Assembly (NCBI GenBank): GCA_026994735.1
Contig: JALWQD010000158.1
Span: 1 to 14,373, forward strand
DNA length: 14,373 nucleotides
DNA from: Gammaproteobacteria bacterium
GTDB taxonomy: Bacteria; Pseudomonadota; Gammaproteobacteria; SZUA-140
Reading direction: 5' to 3'
Positions within the stretch are counted from its first letter, which is position 1. Each line of letters begins with the position of its first letter. This document shows positions 6,069 through 12,875 of this stretch, piece by piece. The position numbers were made by a program, and so were the translations under genes. The notes under the pieces were generated by a model. The model worked only from the letters and a program-made list of their open reading frames with translations, made no database searches and was not told where the DNA came from.

Positions 6069-6764
6069 TCACACTATCCGGCGACGTGTAATCATCAGGC
6101 TCAAGACAAGGGCAAAAACAATATGATTGATAAGGCTGAGGAGGCCAGCATACTTCTGTCCACCGCCACTGCCTGCACATGGATTGCCTGCCGAACACGG
6201 GTTCGCCATAGCACGCTGGCATGGGTTCTGAGCCCGGCCGTGACTGCCCGCGCAAGGATTGACCGGAGAGCAAGGGTTTTTCATCGCACAAGGGTTGGCC
6301 GCTGAACACGGATTCGCCATAGTACGCTGGCATGGATTCTGAGCCTGGCTGTGTCTGCCCGCGCAGGGGTTGACCGGAGAGCAGGGGTTTTTCATCGCAC
6401 AAGGGTTGGCTGTCACCGGCGAGTTCCCGGCAACCATGCTGGCGGCAAGCGGCATCGCCACTACGGCCATAACGGTAATGACAAAGCCAAAGATTACTCC
6501 TTTCGTCAACCAATGCCAATCCAGCGCAGAAAAAAGAAGACTGAAAACAACGGCATAGACTATGCCGACACTCAGATGCGCCATAATACCAACGGTATAG
6601 CGCATACTGTCACTCACTTCAGGACCGGCAATCATCGTACCCAGTCCGGCGAGAATATTCGTGCCAGTCAGTAACATCGTCACAGTCACAACAAGGGTTG
6701 CCACAGCGCCTGCGACAAATACTCCAGGCCAGGAAATCGGCTCGTATGTCTGTTCTTTATCCAC
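6069..6764 (-). CDS. Four-helix membrane protein with an eleven-NPC loop (DUF6789-like)
   Basis: The start is a GTG at 6764, preceded by GGGAGG at ideal spacing. The 231-residue protein has predicted membrane helices at about 13-35, 57-80, 86-112 and 206-226. Helix content such as AHLSVGIVYAVVFSLLF and LINHIVFALVLSLMI resembles the small four-helix family I know as DUF6789; that match is from memory. Between helices 3 and 4 lies an insert (120-199) with eleven NPC tripeptides, built as two copies of a 37-residue unit plus a partial one. Spacing is mostly 6, with 11 and 8. Unlike the neighbouring NPCH protein, Cys is followed by Ala, Ser or Gln, not His. If helix 1 runs in-to-out, the loop is extracytoplasmic. 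It is probably the first gene of the operon running down to 3136. Confidence 0.82.
   Translation of the reverse strand: MDKEQTYEPISWPGVFVAGAVATLVVTVTMLLTGTNILAGLGTMIAGPEVSDSMRYTVGIMAHLSVGIVYAVVFSLLFSALDWHWLTKGVIFGFVITVMAVVAMPLAASMVAGNSPVTANPCAMKNPCSPVNPCAGRHSQAQNPCQRTMANPCSAANPCAMKNPCSPVNPCAGSHGRAQNPCQRAMANPCSAGNPCAGSGGGQKYAGLLSLINHIVFALVLSLMITRRRIV
6186..6407 (-). repeat. Two tandem 111-bp coding repeats
   Basis: Residues 120-156 and 157-193 of the NPC membrane protein are two copies of one 37-residue unit, each with five NPC motifs. They differ at only a few residues (RHSQ versus SHGR, T versus A, A versus G). A further NPC follows. The duplication is visible at DNA level as two near-identical 111-bp units. 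Confidence 0.9.
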
Positions 6765-6904
6765 GGTATCGTCCTCCCTTCGCCTGCAAATGTCGCTAGA
6801 GTAGTCGTAACGAAGAACAAAGGCTTACCAATAAATTTTACGCCTTGATAATGGCAGACGAAGAGCGCCTAAAGCGGGTGCATCCCGAGATTAATGGCTG
6901 TTGA

Positions 6905-6933
6905 TTGCTATCACCGGCTGATGCCGATATGAT
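6905..6933 (+). promoter_or_regulatory. Probable promoter of the PEP-CTERM gene
   Basis: TTGCTA (6905-6910) and TATGAT (6928-6933) are separated by exactly 17 bases. The -10 box is one mismatch from consensus and the -35 box two. Transcription would start near 6940, about 58 bases before the ATG. The 233-base gap at 6765-6997 must also carry the promoter for the divergent NPC operon; I saw only a weak candidate (TAAAAT, near 6834-6839) for that. Confidence 0.5.
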
Positions 6934-6997
6934 ATTGCCAGTGGAGTTTTTTCTGGGCAGTTAACAGGCAAAACATATACGTTCAGGAGAGAATCCT

Positions 6998-7525
6998 ATG
7001 AATCGTCACATGACACTTACAGCCGCTTCACTGCTAGCAGTGATCTTACTGTCTGCTCCCCTGCAGGCAGTCTTCGCCGCAACTGTCAATATTGGCGCAC
7101 TCACAGCCTCAACTCCCTATATCAATCCGGTAGCACAAGGGCCGGGCAACTTCAGTGACATCTACAACTTCAGTGTTACTGGACAGAATCATGCCATTAT
7201 CAATGCCACTGCTGTCGATCTGGCACCTTTCTATAGCATCAGTGGCCTGTCATTAAGTCTCTTTGATGCCCCGGATGCAGTCGGGACACCGTTGGCCAGC
7301 GGCTCAACCATCAGCTGGTTGCTTGCTGACGGTAATCATTCTTTTCGAATTGATGGCCAGGCTGACGGCACTGGCGGTGGTTTTTATACAGCAGCCATTG
7401 CTGTCTCACCGGTACCACTGCCTGCGGCTTTCTGGCTCATGTTAAGTGCACTGGCGGGCATAGGCGGCCTGCTCATCAGAACGTCAATAACACCTGCCCT
7501 GGCATTGTCTGTCCTGCCCAAGTAA
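6998..7525 (+). CDS. PEP-CTERM (VPLPAA-type) exported protein
   Basis: This 175-residue protein has a signal peptide (MNRHMTLTAASLLAVILLSA, cleavage near Ala27/28). A beta-rich, Gly/Ser/Asn-rich body follows, with NFSDIYNF (51-58) recalling the FxDxF class of PEP-CTERM proteins. The sorting tail is VPLPAA (139-144), then a hydrophobic helix to Ile160 and Arg161. Such tails are recognised by exosortase, which processes proteins for the cell surface or extracellular matrix. Oddly, 14 residues (TSITPALALSVLPK) follow the arginine, whereas these tails normally end within a few residues of it. AGGAG lies 8 bases before the ATG. It is transcribed away from the NPC operon. No exosortase gene is in the window. 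Confidence 0.85.
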   Translation: MNRHMTLTAASLLAVILLSAPLQAVFAATVNIGALTASTPYINPVAQGPGNFSDIYNFSVTGQNHAIINATAVDLAPFYSISGLSLSLFDAPDAVGTPLASGSTISWLLADGNHSFRIDGQADGTGGGFYTAAIAVSPVPLPAAFWLMLSALAGIGGLLIRTSITPALALSVLPK

Positions 7526-7598
7526 CCAGCAAGAAAACAAGCACCGGACTGCCGACCCCTGATGCCGGCAACGCAATACCGCTACGAAAAAACAACGC

Positions 7599-7766
7599 TT
7601 AATCTTCTTTCCTGCCAGACATATTATTTGTCACTGCCTGAGCTTCTTTAGCCGCATCTTCTTCTCTTCTGCGCCTGCGATTACGTTTATCATCAAAGGC
7701 AAACAAGGCCAGCAAACCAAGTACCAAACCAATAACTACGAGTTGAATAATAATGCCCTTAAGCAT
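7599..7766 (-). CDS. Small single-pass membrane protein, 55 residues
   Basis: An ATG at 7766 (minus) follows a strong GGAGGAAGGAAG ribosome site and opens 55 codons to TAA. Residues 1-24, MLKGIIIQLVVIGLVLGLLA and onward, form one membrane helix. A very basic stretch (KRNRRRRR, 27-34) follows, then a charged tail ending SGRKED. The positive-inside rule puts the tail in the cytoplasm. It begins 28 bases after the VanZ-like stop on the same strand, so it is probably the last gene of the yoaA-tsaB-cpdA-HIT-VanZ run. I recognise no named family; small proteins of this shape are common and usually uncharacterised. Confidence 0.7.
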   Translation of the reverse strand: MLKGIIIQLVVIGLVLGLLALFAFDDKRNRRRRREEDAAKEAQAVTNNMSGRKED

Positions 7767-7794
7767 ACTTCCTTCCTCCTGATAACCAACACCA

Positions 7795-8172
7795 TCACCG
7801 CGCCCATCGCCAATTAAAACAAGGTATCATCTTCAAAACCGATCGGCTGAGCAGATATAGCAGAATGCCGGCTGAATCAGCAAGCAGGTCAAGCAATGAA
7901 AATGACCGTGTCGGCAGCATATACTGAACAAGCTCGATGAGCAGACCATAGGCCAGCAAACTTGAACATTTCAGGTAATCAAAAGCTCGTTTGGGAAAAG
8001 AAAAATCGAGCAGTAGCGCCAGCACGACAAAAGCCATCGCATGATTCAGTTTGTCCCAGCCAAAAAGATCAAGGCTACGCTCTGCCGGTATCGTCGCCAG
8101 ATAAAATATCACTGTCACAGCAATAACCAATGGCAGGCGATAATACAATAAACTATGGGGTGGGGAAGGCAT
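7795..8172 (-). CDS. VanZ-like membrane protein
   Basis: This 125-residue protein has three to four hydrophobic segments at about 12-29, 44-57, 70-86 and 93-110. VanZ-family landmarks are clear: DKLNHAMAF (40-48) after the first helix, then LLIELVQYMLPTRSFSLLDLLADSAG (77-102), with the conserved E-x-x-Q and the R..S..D..D pattern. VanZ itself gives low-level teicoplanin resistance, but most bacterial relatives of this short form have no known function, and resistance should not be assumed. Its ATG lacks a good ribosome site; only a TTGAG lies nearby. The gene sits between the HIT gene and the 55-residue membrane protein on the same strand. Confidence 0.85.
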   Translation of the reverse strand: MPSPPHSLLYYRLPLVIAVTVIFYLATIPAERSLDLFGWDKLNHAMAFVVLALLLDFSFPKRAFDYLKCSSLLAYGLLIELVQYMLPTRSFSLLDLLADSAGILLYLLSRSVLKMIPCFNWRWAR

Positions 8173-8264
8173 ATTTTCTCAAGTATTCTGCTAAATGGCG
8201 ATGGTAACCGCTATCTCCGGACATCCATTCCGGGTGCCCGTTTTCTACCGGCAAAATAGCCTCG

Positions 8265-8609
8265 CTATCCGGGTGGCCAACTCATCTGGCGGCCAGCCAA
8301 CAAATGCAGGTGCAAGTGAAAAACTTCCTGCCCTCCCTCTTCATTACAGTTGAAAACTGTCCGGTAACCCGCCTCAGCCAGACCTTCCTGTGCCGCCAAT
8401 CTCTGTGCCAGCAAAACCATCTTGCCAAGCACAAGCTGGTCGTCACTGACAAGATCATTGAGGCTGGCAATATGTTGCTTGGGAATAATCAGGATATGAC
8501 AGGGAGCCTGGGGATTGATATCACGAAAAGCCAGTAATTGGTCGTCTTCGTAAACCGTGTCAGGCGCAATCTCACCGGCAACCATTCGACAAAACAGGCA
8601 ATCCGTCAT
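8265..8609 (-). CDS. HIT family purine nucleoside phosphoramidase-like protein
   Basis: The ATG at 8609 is chosen over one at 8624 because GGAG lies 6 bases before it; the protein then starts MTDCLFC, as is usual for the family, and has 114 residues. It has the Zn-type C4-x-x-C7 pair, FRDINPQAPCHILIIPKQHI (28-47), and the catalytic histidine triad HLHLHLL (98-104), with H100 the expected nucleophile. It ends in SWPPG, a typical family C-terminus, so it is complete. HinT proteins hydrolyse AMP-lysine and similar phosphoramidates in the cytoplasm. The gene follows the cpdA-like gene by 60 bases. Confidence 0.93.
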   Translation of the reverse strand: MTDCLFCRMVAGEIAPDTVYEDDQLLAFRDINPQAPCHILIIPKQHIASLNDLVSDDQLVLGKMVLLAQRLAAQEGLAEAGYRTVFNCNEEGGQEVFHLHLHLLAGRQMSWPPG

Positions 8610-8669
8610 TTTATTCTCCAACATTCTTCAAAGCAATGATAACCACACTTCAGAGTACTGGCCGTTATT

Positions 8670-9422
8670 CTACACATTGACCCTGACAAGCTCACTATCA
8701 GTACGACCATCTGCATACAAGCATAAACGACGATAACCTGGACGCTCATCAGCAAGCGCAAATTCATTGCTCTGACAGGCAAATTGCATCGCCGTTGAAG
8801 GTGTTGCCCAACAGTCTACACCTTGCCGTCGGGCAAAAAAATCTTGGTGAATATGACCCCAGACCACCGTTTGAACCTGCTCATGTGAAGCAAGCAGTTC
8901 AAACACAGCGTCCGGATTATCAACATTCAAGCCCTCGTCAAGCCAACGGCTGCCACAGGGGATCAAGGGATGATGCAGGCATAGCATGGTCGGCGTCGAC
9001 GAAAACCGGCGCAATACCTTCGCCAGCGCGGCCAACGATTCGGCCGAACAATGGCCGCCAACCTGTCCTGCAACCGTGGAATCCATAAAACACAGCAACC
9101 AGTCACGCTGGCGACTTGCCGACAGCGTGAACAGTGGGCGCCGATTGAGACAACGATGCAACAGCGCGGCATCATCATGATTACCAGGCAGGCAATAGAC
9201 CGGGCACTGCAAGCGGGATAAGTAGCGATAAAAACGCCGATAGCTGGCTTTGCTCGCATCTTGGGAAATATCACCGGTAGCCACAACCAGATCGATCGGT
9301 TCCTGCCGCAGCTGATCAACAACCCGCTGCAGATTACGATCTGGCGAGCAGCCACGAAAATCAGCATCAGGGTCTGCCAAGAGATGACAATCACTGATTT
9401 GCACTACCCTCAGTGGCATCAT
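8670..9422 (-). CDS. cpdA: Metallophosphoesterase, CpdA-like 3',5'-cyclic-AMP phosphodiesterase
   Basis: The true start is taken as the ATG at 9422, which overlaps the tsaB stop by one base (TGATG), giving 250 residues; a longer frame to 9638 is only shadow of tsaB. A second ATG follows immediately at 9419. All class III phosphodiesterase metal motifs are present: D11-C-H13, GD (50-51), GNHD (80-83), H150-H151 and GHIH (189-192). The order and length match CpdA, which hydrolyses cAMP using a two-metal centre. Cyclic-AMP specificity cannot be proven from motifs; related enzymes cleave other phosphodiesters. Overlap with tsaB suggests translational coupling. Confidence 0.85.
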   Translation of the reverse strand: MMPLRVVQISDCHLLADPDADFRGCSPDRNLQRVVDQLRQEPIDLVVATGDISQDASKASYRRFYRYLSRLQCPVYCLPGNHDDAALLHRCLNRRPLFTLSASRQRDWLLCFMDSTVAGQVGGHCSAESLAALAKVLRRFSSTPTMLCLHHPLIPCGSRWLDEGLNVDNPDAVFELLASHEQVQTVVWGHIHQDFFARRQGVDCWATPSTAMQFACQSNEFALADERPGYRRLCLYADGRTDSELVRVNV

Positions 9423-10108
9423 CAACGGGATGCTTTCCTGGCTACCTGATTTCGCAGATAGACTGGTAACGCCAGATGGGCCTCCACTTGTGCACCTGAA
9501 GCAAGCATCGGTAATGCCAATTCTGCAATATAGCGAGCCTCCGGCAATGCCGTTCCGGCCCAGCCAGTCAAACGATGCCCCATGCGCTGATGCAGTTGCG
9601 AACCATACGTTGCCCAGCCACTGCCAACACCGTACCAAAGTCCTTGATCAGGAATAACGACATCTTGCGGAGCGCAAACGACTTCATCAACCAACGGCAA
9701 CAGATGACCACTGTCGACCTGATACGCTGCCCAGTACACCTCCTGCATCCGCGCATCAATGGCGCATAATACTTGTCTCTCACCACGCTCCCGCCAAGCA
9801 GCCCAAGCCATTGCCGCCAAGGTTGAAACGGGTATCACCGGCAAGTTAACCGCATAGGCCAGCCCCTGAGTCACTGCCGCGGCAATACGTAACCCGGTAA
9901 ATGCGCCAGGGCCGCGGGCGAAGGCAATCGCATCAAGCGAGGATAGTGTCACGCCAGCTTCTGCCAATATCTCCTCAACCATCGGCAAAATTAACCGGGT
10001 GTGTTGACGGGGAGCAAACTGATAGCGTGCGATCATCTGTCCATCAAGACTCAAAGCAGCTGAACATGCCTCTGTCGCTGTATCAATGGCAAGGATAGAC
10101 TGACTCAT
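9422..10108 (-). CDS. tsaB: TsaB, tRNA threonylcarbamoyladenosine biosynthesis protein
   Basis: This 228-residue protein of the ASKHA fold opens with ILAIDTATEACSAAL and has GPGAFTGLRI (66-75) and IDARMQEVYWA (117-127), which are hallmarks of TsaB (YeaZ). TsaB is the non-catalytic partner that binds TsaD and TsaE to make the t6A37 base modification of ANN-decoding tRNAs, an essential or near-essential cytoplasmic pathway. The ATG overlaps the helicase stop by four bases (ATGA) and its own stop overlaps the cpdA-like start, so the three genes form a tightly coupled block. The helicase-tsaB adjacency is also seen in E. coli. Confidence 0.95.
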   Translation of the reverse strand: MSQSILAIDTATEACSAALSLDGQMIARYQFAPRQHTRLILPMVEEILAEAGVTLSSLDAIAFARGPGAFTGLRIAAAVTQGLAYAVNLPVIPVSTLAAMAWAAWRERGERQVLCAIDARMQEVYWAAYQVDSGHLLPLVDEVVCAPQDVVIPDQGLWYGVGSGWATYGSQLHQRMGHRLTGWAGTALPEARYIAELALPMLASGAQVEAHLALPVYLRNQVARKASR

Positions 10109-12063
10109 GAAGCGCCTTCAAGGATAGCCGCATCGGCACGCATTGCAGAAAAAAAGGCCTCCACAGCTATTAAATCCTGGCAACGCTGCATTGCCGGCAA
10201 ATTATTGAGGAAAGTTTTACCGTAACCACGCGTCAACAGACGCGGATCACAAAGAACCAATACCCCTTGATCATGAATGTCACGAATCAAACGACCGGCC
10301 CCCTGTTTAAGAGCAATCACAGCCTGTGGCAGCTGTAATGAACGAAAAGGATTGCCACCGTGCAGGCGCAACTGTGTCGAGCGTGCCTGGAAAACAGGAT
10401 CATCCGGACTGGCAAAGGGCAGTTTATCAATAATGACACATGACAAGGCCTCACCACGCACATCAACCCCTTCCCAGAAGCTCGCCGTGCCTAATAATAT
10501 GGCATTCCCCTGCTCGCGAAAATGCTGTAGCAACAGACCTCTCGGCATCTCACCCTGTATCAATAGAGGATAAGGAAGTTTCTCACTCTGTAAACGCTGC
10601 GCAGCCTTACGCAAGGCCTGATGGCTGGTAAAGAGAAAAAAAGCACGGCCACCACTGGCCCGGAGAACCGGCAAAGCAACATCGACAACCTGGTCATTGT
10701 AATCACGCTGCGAGGGTTCGGGCAGGTTCTTGGGTAAATACAGTAATGCCTGACGTCGATAATCGAAAGGACTGGACCAATAGCCACTGTCATATTCATC
10801 GATGCCTAAACGTGTTGCAAAGTGACTGAAATCTTTACCAACGGCCAATGTCGCCGACGTAAATACCCAGCGGGCATCGGCATAATGGGTCATCTGTTCG
10901 CGAAAGGCATCGGCACTGTCGATCGGCGTTCGATGCAAGCGAAAACCTTGCCCGCTATTCTCATACCAGCGAATGAAATCATCGTCTTGACCATCCACAA
11001 TGGCTGTCAGCACAAGCGCCAGCTGAAGACAGCGTTGACGGCAATTTTCCAGGCCTTTGCTGCGTTCGGCCATCAACTCGAGAGCAGCGGTTAACTGCCG
11101 CAGACATTCTTTAAGCTGTACAACAGCATCTCGGGTTGCTGGCTGTTGCGAGACGCTTTGCCAGGCACCGCGCTGATTGCTTGTCCCGAAACTCCGCCGT
11201 AGCACATCCACTTGATCATGAAGTTCATCGGCAAGGTCACCGAGGGCCTGCGCCTCGGGTGCCTCATGAGCCTGACAGCGGACGATATCTCTGGCCAGGA
11301 TGCGCAGACGATGAGCACTGATCATCTGACCAAAAAACTGGCTTGCCAACTCGGGCAATTGATGCGCTTCATCAATGATGATTGCCTGACAAGCCGGCAG
11401 CAGCTCACCATGGCCTTCATTGCGCAAGCGCATATCTGAAAACAATAAATGGTGGTTGATAACGACGATATCAGCATTTTGCGCCAGACGTCTGGCTTCA
11501 ATCACATGACAGCGGTCATAGTCACCACATTCCTGGCCGAGGCAATTATCCGTCGTCGATGTCACCTGCGACCAGATAGGCGAATCACCAGGGACATCCT
11601 CAATTTCCTCAATATCACCTGACCGTGTGCGCCCGGCCCAGGCGCTAATACGCAACAATTGACTTTGTTGCTGCAAGGGCAATTGACCGGATTGGCGGCA
11701 CATTTCCAAACGATAGCGACAAAGGTAATTGCTCCGCCCCTTGAGCATCGCCAGTTGCCTGGGCCGACCCAGCGCCTTGCAAACCATAGGCAGATCACGG
11801 AGAAAAAGCTGCTCCTGCAATGTCCGTGTACCGGTCGAAACAATCACCGGCCCTTCTGTCTGACAAGCGGGCACCAGATAGGCATAAGTCTTGCCTGTAC
11901 CGGTGCCTGCTTCACAAATCAAACGGCAACCAGCCTGCGAGAACGTAGTGGCGACTGCAGTCGCCATCTGTTGTTGCGCAGCACGCACCTGAAAACCCTG
12001 GATCAGGTCAGGAAAAGGGCCTTCCTGGCCAAGCAGATGGGCAACATCGGACAATCCGTTCAT
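10105..12063 (-). CDS. yoaA: YoaA-like XPD/DinG-family ATP-dependent helicase
   Basis: The ATG at 12063 is preferred over the adjacent GTG at 12066, with no clear ribosome site for either. Numbers below are from the GTG. Superfamily 2 motifs are present: Walker A AGTGTGKT (53-60), DEAH (232-235), TSATL (403-407), GTASFWEGVD (526-535) and QGAGRLIR (588-595). Cysteines 116, 175, 180 and 186 form the 4Fe-4S pattern of XPD-like helicases. The length of about 652 residues and the position before tsaB fit YoaA, a 5'-to-3' DNA helicase that in E. coli works with polymerase III chi (HolC) in repair of stalled forks. DinG is the nearest alternative; context favours YoaA. It heads the block that continues through tsaB and the cpdA-like gene. 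Confidence 0.93.
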   Translation of the reverse strand: MNGLSDVAHLLGQEGPFPDLIQGFQVRAAQQQMATAVATTFSQAGCRLICEAGTGTGKTYAYLVPACQTEGPVIVSTGTRTLQEQLFLRDLPMVCKALGRPRQLAMLKGRSNYLCRYRLEMCRQSGQLPLQQQSQLLRISAWAGRTRSGDIEEIEDVPGDSPIWSQVTSTTDNCLGQECGDYDRCHVIEARRLAQNADIVVINHHLLFSDMRLRNEGHGELLPACQAIIIDEAHQLPELASQFFGQMISAHRLRILARDIVRCQAHEAPEAQALGDLADELHDQVDVLRRSFGTSNQRGAWQSVSQQPATRDAVVQLKECLRQLTAALELMAERSKGLENCRQRCLQLALVLTAIVDGQDDDFIRWYENSGQGFRLHRTPIDSADAFREQMTHYADARWVFTSATLAVGKDFSHFATRLGIDEYDSGYWSSPFDYRRQALLYLPKNLPEPSQRDYNDQVVDVALPVLRASGGRAFFLFTSHQALRKAAQRLQSEKLPYPLLIQGEMPRGLLLQHFREQGNAILLGTASFWEGVDVRGEALSCVIIDKLPFASPDDPVFQARSTQLRLHGGNPFRSLQLPQAVIALKQGAGRLIRDIHDQGVLVLCDPRLLTRGYGKTFLNNLPAMQRCQDLIAVEAFFSAMRADAAILEGAS

Positions 12064-12167
12064 CACTGATCGTAACTAGGTAGCGCAGCGGTAACAATCA
12101 TGCTGGCGCAACAAGCTACTCATCCAGGACTGGCAGCGAATAGGCTGCAATTCTGCTGGCAATATTG

Positions 12168-12677
12168 TCAATGCCCTGAAAGACCATCTTTTTTATTCTG
12201 CCAAAGCGCATCGGCATCCTCGCGGCCTGTTTCACGCGTCCAAGCCAATCGAGCAATACGGCGAAACCGAGCGACCGACATCGCCCCCCGGCGACTGCGT
12301 TTGCCTTCATTCAGTGCTTCTTCGATAACGGGCCGTTCTGCCTCATAGATCTCAAATGGCTCAAGGTCTGCATCCATCAGTACAAGGACAACACTATCCC
12401 ATTCCTGATCAAGCCGTAACTGTCCAATTCTTTGTCCTGTTTTTTCTTCCGAAAAAATTGTCCGTCCTTTAATCTGTATTCGTTTCCCTGCTCTCTCACC
12501 CTGACCCACGGCATCGTAGCCCGAAGCCGTGACGGCTTCGAGACCGAGTAGCCGAATGGCATCATGGACACAGACCTCCGTACTGATTCCCGCCAGAGTC
12601 TTCCCTGTTGTACGACGGTACTCTGCGGCCAGACGACGTGCCTCGGCAATCAGTTTATCAACAGAATAGACCCCCAT
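12168..12677 (-). CDS. DUF6998-like protein, possible PD-(D/E)xK fold
   Basis: This 169-residue cytoplasmic protein opens with a helix (VDKLIAEARRLAAEYRRTTG, 6-25). ISTEVCVHDAIRLLGLE (31-47) and then GYDAVG...KRIQIKGR (53-72) follow, and LDQEWDSVVLVLMDADLEPFEIYEAE lies in the second half. The C-terminus is basic. I recall this pattern as the DUF6998 domain. The order Glu/Asp, YDA, then IQIK resembles PD-(D/E)xK nuclease folds (D55, Q68, K70), but the usual acidic residue in the last motif is Gln, so activity is unproven. The gene is 104 bases before the helicase start on the same strand and divergent from the kinase gene; the 12067-12167 gap shows no gene. Confidence 0.75.
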   Translation of the reverse strand: MGVYSVDKLIAEARRLAAEYRRTTGKTLAGISTEVCVHDAIRLLGLEAVTASGYDAVGQGERAGKRIQIKGRTIFSEEKTGQRIGQLRLDQEWDSVVLVLMDADLEPFEIYEAERPVIEEALNEGKRSRRGAMSVARFRRIARLAWTRETGREDADALWQNKKDGLSGH

Positions 12678-12781
12678 AGCGGTCTCTGGCCTTTGTTAGT
12701 CAATTAGTGCCATTCTAGCATCCTCAATTTCCCTCAGATAGCGCCGCTAGCGTATTCTTGCTGGAACACGTAAATTTCATT

Positions 12782-12799
12782 CCCGGACAACTATCCGGG
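12782..12799. promoter_or_regulatory. Inverted repeat in the divergent intergenic region
   Basis: CCCGGA and TCCGGG form a perfect 6-bp inverted repeat around a 6-base CAACTA loop, midway in the 198-base gap between the DUF6998-like gene and the kinase gene. No U-tract follows, so it is not a simple terminator. It could be an operator or an RNA hairpin in the kinase leader. No convincing promoter was seen in this gap. Confidence 0.35.
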
Positions 12800-12875
12800 C
12801 ACAACTGAGCTGGTTATCTGCAGTAACTCCTGAGACACTCTCCTTGTCTGCGGTCTTAAATAGGACATCACTGTC

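Noticed and set aside
7795..8172. VanZ-like gene as a glycopeptide resistance determinant
   Set aside because: There are no other van genes and the setting is a gammaproteobacterial housekeeping cluster; the short VanZ-like family is widespread without a resistance role.
9423..9638. N-terminal extension of the cpdA-like gene to 9638
   Set aside because: The extension lies wholly inside tsaB in another frame and does not resemble the family; the motif-bearing part starts at the overlapping ATG at 9422.
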